Shown piece after piece: positions 55,003-64,000 of a stretch of DNA of 64,000 bases. The notes under the pieces were generated by a model, which saw only the letters and a program-made list of their open reading frames with translations, was not told the DNA's origin and did not search any database. The position numbers were made by a program, and so were the translations under genes. Position 1 is the stretch's first letter. Every line of letters begins with the position of its first letter. The DNA is from Locusta migratoria (taxonomy: Eukaryota; Arthropoda; Insecta; Orthoptera; Acrididae): the NCBI GenBank assembly GCA_026315105.1, contig CM048750.1, positions 165,010,549-165,074,548 of the forward strand, given 5' to 3'.

Positions 55003-55300
55003 GACTGCAACTTCCTGGCACATTAAAATTGTGTGCCGGAACCGGGATTCGAACCTGGGACCTTTGCCTTTCGCGGGCAAGCGTTCTACCGACTGAGCTA
55101 TCCCGGTACGTTTCACAATCCGACCACAAAAACTTTACTTCTGCCAAAACCCACTTTCTACTTTCCAAACTTCACAGAAGTTCGAAACTTGCAGAAATAG
55201 CTCTCCTGGAAGAAAGGATATGGTGGAGACATAGCTTAGCGACAGGGATGTTTTGAGAATGAAACTTTCACCCTGCAGCTGAGTGTGTACTGATATGGAG
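55003..55300 (-). repeat. tRNA-derived SINE type C
   Basis: The tRNA-like part is at about 55034-55108 on the minus strand: acceptor ACCGGGA/TTCCGGC, anticodon stem TTGCC/GGCAA, B-box GGTTCGAATCC. The tail text (CTTCCTGGCACATTAAAATT on the plus strand) and upstream spacer (GGAAGAAAGGATATGGTGGA) match the copy at 555-940 in the same circular order. Confidence 0.8.
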
Positions 55301-55627
55301 TTCTAGGATTGTCCATAGATGCCACTCAACCTGTACACATTTGTTAAATATCATGCTTGAGCAGTGCCAATGATACGGAGTGGGTAAGAAAAGCGATCAG
55401 TTCCAGCCATAACACCAGGAAGGAAGAACACCGCTTGTGTTGACTATAATTCTGTCATGCGCAGGCCAATTCCGAAATTCGGTCGTATCCGAATTCGTAC
55501 TATGTGTCAAGAGGGACTCACATTAAGGGAAGTTGCACATATCTCGGAGTGAACTTGAGGGCTGTAGTTCGAACGTGGAGGAGCTAGAGCAGAGGAAGCC
55601 AACTTCAGGCGGTGTGACGTCTGAGCT

Positions 55628-56885
55628 AGAGATGGGCAAAACCAATCTTTTCAGGGATCGGATCACAAATGGTCACTCACAGGAATGAACTAGTTATTAT
55701 TCATGATTCACCGACTCACCACTCACCGATAAAAAGCTTAAAACGATGGCACATCACTTTTGTCACTGTACTTTACTTATCTGATTTGGCCATATTGTGA
55801 AAGAAGAAAGAGGAGTATAATTTTATTGTAAGTCCTTAGTAGTTTCGACAATTAAAATTTGTGAATTACAGCTACATTAAACATTAAAAATGGTGTAATA
55901 GAATTTACATATTTTGTAGGTGAAATAATTCGAAAAATAAAAATTGATTATTTTTAAATTTTTATTCAAAAATACAATATTTTGCAGAATGATGCTAGTG
56001 AGTAGTTTGAGACTTTGAGCGAGTTGAATGAAACGTGATATATCGCGATAGTCCCGTTCAGGGCGTGCAAACTGCAGCGGCGGAATAGCCGTGCGCAATA
56101 AGGCCGTCTCCTACGTGAGCGACAAAGCGAGCGAAAGCGCGCGACATGACACTGCAGCTGTAAGCAGCGACATTCGGCGACAAGGCCGGGTGTGCTACAT
56201 GAGCGCGACATATTCTCGCTACAAGATGGCCGCTATTTTTTTATTTTTTATTGAACCGATCACTTGCTTCTAAAGTCTGGCACACATAAAGAGTAGAATA
56301 CTGATAGTTCCAGAGTAAGGCAATAAAGTTTTATTTACTTTAGAAAATAACATGTAAAAAGAGTACTGTGCATTAAATTTATAAAGTGAGGAATGCTCGT
56401 AGACTATTTCATTAACAAGTTCAAATGTGAAAAAAACACTGAAGATATCCAGCCAAATTCTTCGAAAATACGACGACGAGTACAGATACTTTCGACTATG
56501 CCATCAATGAGTTTTTCTTTTCTGAGTGCAAACCATCAACAACTGATTAAGTACGAAGAGAGTCTCTCTGACATAAATCATTAGGTAAATTGTTTAAAAC
56601 TGCAGTCGGCGTAATACAGGGGTAGCGATCTGGGCTCCTAAATTGTGAGTTTTGCAGTTGCTAGTACGATTTCCATTCCATCTTCTGTAACTACAACCCT
56701 TTCACCTCTTATTTGTGCAAAGTTTTATATATTCTCTATACAGAGTACCACAAATTATTTTAAGTGCTTCCCAATATAGTTTATTTTTAATTGCAAACAC
56801 ACACATCCCACTGTACCAAACACATTAAATTCCTAATGAAACATTACTCAGAACCGTAATTTTACACGCATCTCTCTCTCTCTCC

Positions 56886-56930
<45 letters not shown>

Positions 56931-57886
56931 TCTCTCTCTCGCGAAGTAAGTTTGTTGTTACTGTCAAAGATTCGACGCCAGCAGGAAACATTTCAAATGG
57001 ACATTTTCACTAAACTGAATGATTTCTGAAATAGAAAACATTAATGCGCATTGTTATTTTCTTTGTTCTTTGGTATATAGTCATTGTTTTCAACGTGCCA
57101 AAATGGTGTAGATGAAGAGAAGACGCATAATTCGATACAGGACACTTGTCAATTAAGTCAGGAAACAGCATGATATGAGTTTACAAAACCTATCCAAGCA
57201 ACAGAGAATGCACATTGCACAAGACTTTGTCTCTGTTGTTCTCTTCATGCAACCCAAAAGTCTTAGAGGAAAAGTGAGTATGAATTTTTTCGCGGAAAAT
57301 TTATATAGTTTATTTTGTACAGTAACACGTTTTCGCTACAGAATGCATATTTCCTGTTATAAAGAAAAAGGCCTATAAAAGTAACATAAAATGTATTTAT
57401 TTAATCTCGAAAACTATTCGGAATACAACATTTGTCTATATGTTTCTGATGCTTCAGATGATCGTATCTGTAAGCGAGCTGCAAGCTTTACTTAATTGTA
57501 CTGTACAACTTTGCTTTAAATTGTAGAGAAAATTGTATTGTGTTCCTTTTTCTTTATTTTATAACAGTGTTATCCTCACATTAAATTATATCTACATTAT
57601 AATGTTCTCGTGGTATAGAGACGATATATAATTGTCTGTAATATGTGTTGTTTAATTTAAACAGTACGTTTTGACATTATGATATCGTAGCCCTCACTGT
57701 ATTCTTCACACCAGATCCGTTCCCTGTCTCTCCTAAATTGCCGCACTCCGCACGCTGCATTCGGTTTTCCCACGGCAGCAGTACGGAGCGCGTGACGTCA
57801 CAGGGTCCGCTCTCCTTCCTTGTGAGCAGGCAGGGCGGCCTGTCCTGACGTCACACCACCGCTGCCTGTCCTCCCCTGAGCTAGAG
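55628..57886. mobile_element. 2.3-kb insertion flanked by 12-bp direct repeats, hAT-like?
   Basis: CTGAGCTAGAGA occurs at 55618-55629 and again at 57885-57896, bracketing this block within a Tc1 copy. The left start (GATGGGCAAAACC) resembles ends of some hAT transposons, but the right end does not mirror it well. The open frame at 56393-56584 (SSKIRRRVQILSTMPS) shows no catalytic motif. A GC-rich 150-bp section precedes the right end. Insertion is well supported; class is not. Confidence 0.5.
56871..56940. repeat. compound (CT)n/(C)n/(CG)n microsatellite
   Basis: CT run, a C-run of about 13, CT again, then CGCGCG and CT: a compound simple repeat inside the 55628-57886 insertion. Confidence 0.95.
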
Positions 57887-57975
57887 AGACGCAGGAACTG
57901 TCGGTGACCTGCTGTCTTTCGACCACACGAAAGCTACCACAGCAGCTGGTAACCGCTACTTCCTCATTTCAGCTA

Positions 57976-58562
57976 TGAGGGGTGTTCAAATGGAAAGGTA
58001 CGAAACGACAGTGTGCTTATAATTGAAGTATTTGTTCAAAAGTAATCACCATATGTCTGAGCCGAAGGATTCCCTGTTCCCTGAATTCCTGTGACTAGAG
58101 ACAGTTCGAATTTAAGCGATTCCCTTTGAGATGTTTTTAATTTTTTTTTTTTTTTTTTGACATACCAAACAGATGAAAGTCACAGGGAGACATGTCTGGG
58201 GTAGTTAGCGGATGTTCAAGCTGTTCCCACTTCAACTTGGCCAGTACTCTTTGTGTGACCCCAGAGACGCATGGATGCACGTTGATATGGAGCACAATCA
58301 CTCCCTCCGCAAGCAGTGCAGGCCGTTGGCTTTTGATGGTCTTGCGTAAGCTACGGAGTGTCTCAAGGTACACGTCATAGTTAATAGTTTTTCCGTGATC
58401 GAGGAATTCGATGAGCATGGGAGCCTCGAACGTCAGACGACGAGCACCACCTTGCTTGCTGAGGGTGCAGTCTGAGGGAAATGACGACGCATGTTTCACA
58501 TCCCAAAGCGGCATATTCAGATTTCAAACTGTTTGGTTTCTTTTCGTTTGAACACCCCTCGT
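57976..58562 (-). mobile_element. internally deleted mariner element
   Basis: Inverted ends GAGGGGTGTTCAAATG (57976) and, reverse-complemented, GAGGGGTGTTCAAACG (58560). The minus-strand frame at 58137-58514 encodes the middle and end of a mariner transposase: LDHGKTINYDVYLETLR, then VIVLHINVHPC where the family has a DNA(R/A)PH motif (catalytic Asp replaced), then LEHPLTTPDMSPCDFHLFG. At under 600 bp it is less than half a normal mariner. A T/A run at 58140-58159 truncates the frame. Confidence 0.75.
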
Positions 58563-58788
58563 TGGAGGAAATCTGAAATAACCGGCAGCATACTGCATAA
58601 TGACTTTGGAATAGCCACAGGATGTCGTGTTTTCACTGAAATTGTACAAAATAAACTACTTTACATGCAACTTCACTCCCGACATCCATGCAGGATCTAG
58701 CTTTGATACTATGCTGCGTGATACACATGCTGAATGAGATTTACAGAATTGGCATAGAGTTCTATTCTCAGATGAGTCTTGTATCTGT

Positions 58789-58990
58789 TCAAAAATGTTC
58801 AAATGTTTGTTAAGCTTATGGGACTTAACTACGGGGTCATCAGTCCCTAAACTTACAAACTAGTTATCAACTACCTTATACTAAAGACGGCACAAATATC
58901 CATGCCCGAGGGGGGATTCGAACCCCCGACCGTAGTGGTCGTGCAGACCGTGACTGGAGCGCCTCAGTCTCCTCGGCCACCGCGGCCGGC
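58789..58990 (-). repeat. tRNA-derived SINE type A
   Basis: Youngest layer in the nested Tc1. Target-site duplication TCTTGTATCTGT at 58777-58788 and 58991-59002. Confidence 0.9.
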
Positions 58991-59605
58991 TCTTGTATCT
59001 GTCTTCAAGCAGACAATGGTAAGAGATGCCTGGTCAGCATCAAAATCGTAAACACACCATCCAGCGACGGCGGCAATGTGCTTTTTCCTGATATTTGCGT
59101 AGTTTTCGTTTCGCCCTATGTACGCCACTGGTCGTAGATGGCAATGAAATGGTTATACAGTACAGGTATGACACCTGCCGACTATGGTGCAAACATATCG
59201 GCAGAATTTCACTTCCCGCACTAAACGTGTACATCTTCTGAATGCGTTCCGTCATGATAACTACATCGCGAGATTAGAATGTTCTCCAGAGACATGCCTG
59301 GGATACACTGAAAAGGGCTAGTTCTTTGGACGAGACAACTGATCAACCATCCGCAAATACGTACGCCGAATCGACGTGCAGTAATGGGAGAATCGGGACT
59401 ATCACTCTTTGATGGTTTAGTGGTCAGTATGCCAAGACGAATACAGGCATGGTTCACTCCAAGAGGACATGTCGCCGAATGTTAGTCGTACTGGTGTCTG
59501 CTGCTATCTGAAACATAAATTCAGAGTGTCTAGGTTCTCGTCGTACAACTTCTCAATTTTTGTTTTTATAAGTAATAAAGGGATAGGAATTGAAGCCGAG
59601 ACACC

Positions 59606-59828
59606 GGAAGGAGGAAGGTTAGTGTTTAACGCCCCGTCGACAACTTGTTTGGGTAAGAATAGGGAAGGAAATCTGCCGTGCCCTTTGAAAGCAACCATCA
59701 CGGCAGTTACCTGAAGTGATTTAGGGAAATCACAGAAAACCTAAATGTGGATGGCCAGAGATGGATTTCAACCACCCTCCTACCGAATGCGAATCCAGTG
59801 CGTTACCACTGCGCCACCTCGCTCGGCT
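59606..59828 (-). repeat. tRNA-derived SINE 'type E'
   Basis: Minus-strand head GAGCGAGGTGGCGCAGTGGT (about 59825-59806) is an A-box region of a tRNA-like body. The tail contains GGGAAATCACAGAAAACCTAA and GTTTAACGCCCCGTCGAC. Unrelated tail to types A-D, so a separate SINE family. Confidence 0.7.
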
Positions 59829-59859
59829 CACAGTGGAAGATATGATAGATTTTATAATG

Positions 59860-61914
59860 GTAAAATGATTCCGGAACTAGGTTTTAAACTGTAAAACATA
59901 TACAGGGTCAGATATAGCCTCTGACCATAACTTATTGGTCATGAACTGTAGGCCAAAACTGAAAAAAAAACTACAGAACGGTAGGAAAATAAGGAGATGG
60001 GACTAGGATAAATTGAGGGAACCTGAAGGTATTAAGCATTTCAGAGGGAGCTTTAGGCAACAATTAACAGGAACTGGGGGAAATAAAACGGTAGAAGAGG
60101 AATGGGTATCATTAAGAGATTAAATAGTGAAGGCAGCAGAGGACAAAATAGGTAGAAAGTCAGACTTACAAAATTCCTTGAGCATCACAGGAATACTAAA
60201 TTTAATTAATGAAAGGAAAAAAATATAAAAATGCAGTAAATGAAGCAGGCAAAATGGAGTACAGACGACTAAGGAATGAGATTGACAGGAAGTGCAAAAC
60301 AGCTAAGCAGGTGTGGCTAGAAGCCAAATGCAAATCTGAAGAAGAATATATGACAAGGGGGAAAGTAGATACTGCCTACAGGAAAATCAGAGACGTTCGG
60401 TGACAAGAAAAAAAAGCTCTACGAATATGAGGAACTCAAATGGAAAACCAGTTCTCAGCAAAGAAAAAGTTGACAGGTCGACAGAGTACATAGAGGACAA
60501 AGGAAATTAACTTAGTGACAATGTTGTAGCAAGGGAAGAGGAAGACGATGGAGATGAAATAGGAGATACTATACTGCAAGATAAATTTGACAGAGCCATG
60601 ATAGACCTAGGTCGGAACAAGGCCCCAGGAGTAGATGACATTCCCTCAGATCTACTAAAGTTTCTGGGAGAGTCAGCCATGACAGAACTGTTTCAATTGG
60701 TGTGTAAGATGTATGAGACAGGCGAAATATCCTCAGACTTTAAGAAAAATGTAATAATACCCATTCCAAGAAATCAGGCGCAGACAGGTGTGAAAATTAC
60801 AGAACCATCAGTGTGATAAGTTATGGTTGCAAACTTTTAACACGAGTTATCTACGGGAGAATGGAAAAGCTGATAGAAGCTTACCTCGGGGAAGATCAGT
60901 TTGGATTCAGGAGGAACGTGGGAACACGGGAGGCAATACTCACTTTACGACTTATCTTAGAAGTTAGATTAAGGAAAGGCAAGAAACCTACATTTTTAGC
61001 TTTTGTAGATTTGGAGAAAGCTTTTGACAATGTTGTTTAGAATACACTTTTTCAAATTCTGAAGTCAGCAGGGGTAAAATAAAGGGAAAGGAGAGTTATG
61101 GAAAGCAAAGAAAAATTTAGGAAAGTTCAGGGTGAAGATATGAAAACGTTGCGTTTCGCTGATGACATTGTAATTCTGTCAGAGACAGCAAATGACCTAG
61201 AAGAGCAGTTGAATGCAATGGACAGTGTGTTGGAGAGAGCGTATAAAATGAACATTAACAAGAGCAAAACAAAGATAAGGGAATGCAGGCGATGCTGAAG
61301 GAACGACATTACGTAACGAAACAATGAAGGTGGTAGATGAGTTTTGTTACTTGGGTAGAATAACTTATGACGGTCGCAGTACAGACGATATAAAATTCAG
61401 AATGGCAATGGGAAGAGAAGCATATTTGAAAAAGAGAAATTTGCAAACATCGGATATTAATTTAAGTGTAAGGAAGTCTTTTCTGAAGGCATTTGTGTGG
61501 GGTGTTGCCTTGTACGGGAGTGAAACATGGACGATAAACAGTGCGGACAGGAAGAGGATAGAGCCTTTGAAATGTGGTGCTACAGAAGAATGCTGAAGAT
61601 TAGGTGGGTAGATCGCGTAACTAATGAACAGGACACTGAACAGAATTGGTGAGAAAAGGAATTTCTGGCATACCTTAACGAAACAAAAAGGATCGCTTGG
61701 CAGGACACATTCTTAGACATCGAGGACTCGTAAATTTAGCATTGGATGGAAGTGTGTGGGGTAAAAATCGCAGAGGGAGACCAAGAGACGCACGTAGTAA
61801 GCAAATGGACGTAGGTTGTCGTTCTTATGAGGAGATGAAAAGGTTTGCTCAGGATAGAGTAGGGAGGAAAGCTGCATGAAACCACTCTCCGGACTGAAGA
61901 CCATGATAACAACA
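59860..61914 (+). pseudogene. LINE family Q, 5'-truncated, with RT
   Basis: Starts within the endonuclease end (a DSDHNLLV-like block near 59920-59945). It continues through the linker to DLGRNKAPGVDDIPSDLLKF (60605-60665), QFGFRRNVGTREA (60897 on), FVDLEKAFDNV (61000-61034, catalytic Asp present), TLRFADDIVILSE (61146-61184), LGRITYDGRS and GSETWTI. A stop follows VV at 61040 and a large piece between FDNVV and the ADD block is missing. The 3' end near 61914 has GGACTGAAGACCATGATAACAAC. Clade uncertain. Confidence 0.75.
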
Positions 61915-62150
61915 GAGGGATAGGTTGGTGGGACACTTTCTGAGACATCAAGAAATCGTCAACTTAGCTTTACAAGGAAGTGTGTGGGGTGAAAATAGTA
62001 GAGGGAGACCGAGGGACGAATACAGTACGCAGATCCAAAAGGATGTAGGTTGCCGAACTTATTCTCAGATGAAGAGGTTAGCACAGGACATGGTAGCGAG
62101 GAGAGCTGGATCAAACCAGTCTGCGGACTGAAGACCACAACAACAAGAAG
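61915..62150 (+). repeat. second 3' tail of LINE family Q, tandem to the first
   Basis: VGHFLRHQEIVNLALQGSVWGE...RGRPRDEY repeats, with divergence, what 61697-61880 encodes (AGHILRHRGLVNLALDGSVWGK), and it ends with GGACTGAAGACCACAACAAC. It is a severely truncated copy placed directly behind the first one. Confidence 0.8.
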
Positions 62151-62604
62151 TAATAAAGAGAACTGTAAGGTTGAGGTTGCTTCATGTACCTCTATTAAGT
62201 TTTATGTAAATGGCATGAACCTCTAGAATTGTGATGATGCAACAATTTTTTGATGTATGAAATAAATATATCGTTCTTAGTGGGCTCGTGTATAAAATAA
62301 ACAATTGTCGCCTGATTTTAGTATTCCTGTTTTTGGCTGACTGCCAACTGACGGTGCAATTTAATTTGTTAATTTTGACATGTACAACAGCAATTTTGCG
62401 CAAAAACATCTTGTTTCCTCATTACACTCACTTTTCTTATTTCTTGGTGCGCGAGCTGGATATATTCTTTATCGAGTTACATTGTTATTGATAAATGTTG
62501 TAAATTGATTCATCCTTTGTAACACAGTGTTAGGTAAATAGGTATTTGACATCGCTCAACGACATATCAGTAGCAACACTGGAAAATTAACACACGGCAT
62601 AATT
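62151..62604. other. no recognisable feature
   Basis: AT-rich flank; overlapping short frames on both strands have no motif. Confidence 0.4.
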
Positions 62605-62787
62605 TTTTCCCCCCTATGGGACTTAACTACGGGGTCATCAGTCCCTAAACTTACAAATTACTTATTAACTAACTAAGACTAAGGACGGCACAAATATCCA
62701 TGCCCGAGGGGGGATTCGAACCCCCGACCGTAGTGGCCGTGCAGACCGTGACTGGAGTGCCTCTGTCCCCTCGGCCACCGCGGCCGG
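62605..62787 (-). repeat. tRNA-derived SINE type A with altered 3' end
   Basis: The tail end is replaced by TTTTCCCCCC before CTATGGGAC. Target-site duplication CACGGCATAATT at 62593-62604 and 62788-62799. Confidence 0.9.
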
Positions 62788-62799
62788 CACGGCATAATT

Positions 62800-63847
62800 A
62801 GTTGGGTACAAATGAGCTGGGACGGAGAGTACACTCAGACTTCCACGACATTTCGCAGCATCTTAAAATAAAACATTGTTTAACCGGGCATGATCTTTAT
62901 CCCACTCACTTTCACTGTGTGAATCTCGGTGAGACCTCAAGTTTTACGTTTTTGGAGATGGGATCTCCGAAACGCACTCTCATACTGTGCTGGAAATACA
63001 GGCATCTCAGCGAAGGAAATGGAAATAGGCCTACAGACAACAACTGATAACACAAAATCCCGACCTAAAGATATCAGATAACTAGATAAATGTATTAATA
63101 ATTTGACAATCGCAGTGCCAGCGAACTGACGCCAAGTGTCAACGACAATTGGCGCAATTTATTGTTAGTAACTTCAAAATGCCATGTCACTTATACTACT
63201 TGTATGTCGAGACCATAATGGATAATATGCCAGACCACCACAATATTGTAATAAAAGCAACAAGCATATTTATTTAAATAAATATTTCATATCACACCAC
63301 CAAGCTGGAAACTTGTAGTTTTTACTCATGGCACAAGGCATACTATAATACTAGCTATTTTCGCTGTTACTCAACAGTGGTACAATAAAATAAGGTGTAT
63401 TCTAACTTGATGTTTTAGGATAAACGTCTCGGTGGACATTCTGAGACCTTCATCCTGAAAGAAAACCTTGAGTGTAACACTAAGCTAGTATATTTTCTAT
63501 ATTCTTCTTAAATTCTTCTGAAATTAATGTCAGACCTATACGTAATGCAACTATCGTAACTATATTTGTATCGCTTTTATTTTCTCCAACTTACATTATT
63601 AACATTTTATAATTCATGTAGTGTCTTCCGTGTAACTGGTACTTCGTAATTATTTGCATCTATTGAAGCGGTACTGTTAGTTCCCTTCATTGCTTTTCTC
63701 AACATATTTTATTCATATCATAAATAGTAACGGGAAGGGAAAAAACTTCTATTGCTTATTTGGTGTCACGAGATACTGTTGTATATTCTTTTACACTTGA
63801 CTGTGGTTTTATACAAATATTTTGTGATATGCATTAACCAATATTGC
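62800..63847. other. no recognisable feature
   Basis: AT-rich; no coding motif or element end seen. Confidence 0.4.
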
Positions 63848-64000
63848 AAAATGTTCAAATGTTTGTAAAGTCTAAGGGACTTAACTACGAGGTCATCAGT
63901 CCCTAAACTTACAAACTACTTATGAACTAACTAAGACTAAGGACGGTACAAATATTCATGCCCGAGGGGGGATTCGAACCCCCGACCGTAGTGACCGTGC
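63848..64000 (-). repeat. tRNA-derived SINE type A, cut by window edge
   Basis: Tail and B-box half present (GGATTCGAACCCCCG on this strand at about 63970); the A-box half lies beyond 64000. Confidence 0.9.

Larger units (their letters stand above)
55450..59460 (+). pseudogene. Tc1-like transposase split by three insertions
   Basis: Segments of one degraded transposase occur in order: a helix-turn-helix near 55480-55560 (RPIPKFGRIRIRTMCQEGLT), a short middle (57887-57975), ATGCRVFTEIVQNKL and HSRHPCRI (58610-58698), FSDES-like text at about 58765, and, after a SINE, CLQADNG-like text at 59008 on. Between them lie an unclassified 2.3-kb insertion (55628-57886), a mariner derivative (57976-58562) and a type A SINE (58789-58990). 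Removing them restores the order of motifs but not an open frame. It differs from the Tc1 copy at 995-2348. Confidence 0.6.

Overview
This is eukaryotic, repeat-dominated intergenic DNA. I see no intact host protein-coding gene. The window is built from tRNA-derived SINEs, several lineages of non-LTR retrotransposon, Penelope-like remnants and cut-and-paste DNA transposons (Tc1/mariner, pogo and hAT types). From memory of the SINE and Tc1 families the source is probably a large orthopteran genome (grasshopper/locust, Schistocerca-like). That assignment is inference; no single-copy gene anchors it.

Layout. 0-9.7 kb: a mariner tail, a tRNA-SINE dimer, a degraded but end-to-end Tc1 element, two 3' LINE tails, a pogo remnant and an LTR inside an old LINE. 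9.7-15.8 kb: AT-rich DNA with few recognisable elements and one hammerhead-ribozyme-like motif. 15.8-20.6 kb: a decayed LINE carrying two SINEs, then a Penelope-like remnant. 20.7-29.4 kb: the centrepiece (below). 29.5-43 kb: CR1-like LINE pieces punctured by SINEs, a DDE transposase pseudogene and a broken LINE of a third family. 45.3-49.5 kb: a nearly complete CR1-like element with an esterase-type ORF1. 49.6-54.2 kb: a non-autonomous hAT, several SINEs and a LINE fragment. 55.4-59.5 kb: one Tc1-like copy split by three later insertions. 59.6-64 kb: a SINE of another type, a tandem pair of LINE tails and two more SINEs.

The centrepiece is an array of 345-bp units, each carrying a 73-nt tRNA-like gene with complete internal promoter boxes. 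The units form a head-to-head inverted array: five on the minus strand, then the rest on the plus strand. The whole array is bounded by a perfect 13-bp direct repeat, so it looks like one inserted DNA segment. Inside one plus-strand tRNA-like body, exactly between its nucleotides 18 and 19, sits a 5.3-kb non-LTR retrotransposon with both ORFs intact (RRM/zinc-knuckle ORF1; APE endonuclease-RT ORF2, Tx1/L1-like). The inversion joint lies in the same D-arm, 4 to 10 nt from the retrotransposon insertion point. The testable idea is a tRNA-gene-targeting retrotransposon living in, and perhaps reshaping, a mobile tRNA array.

At least 18 SINE copies of related tRNA-headed types lie in the 64 kb, most with identifiable target-site duplications, so they give a relative chronology: they interrupt LINEs, hAT and Tc1 copies.
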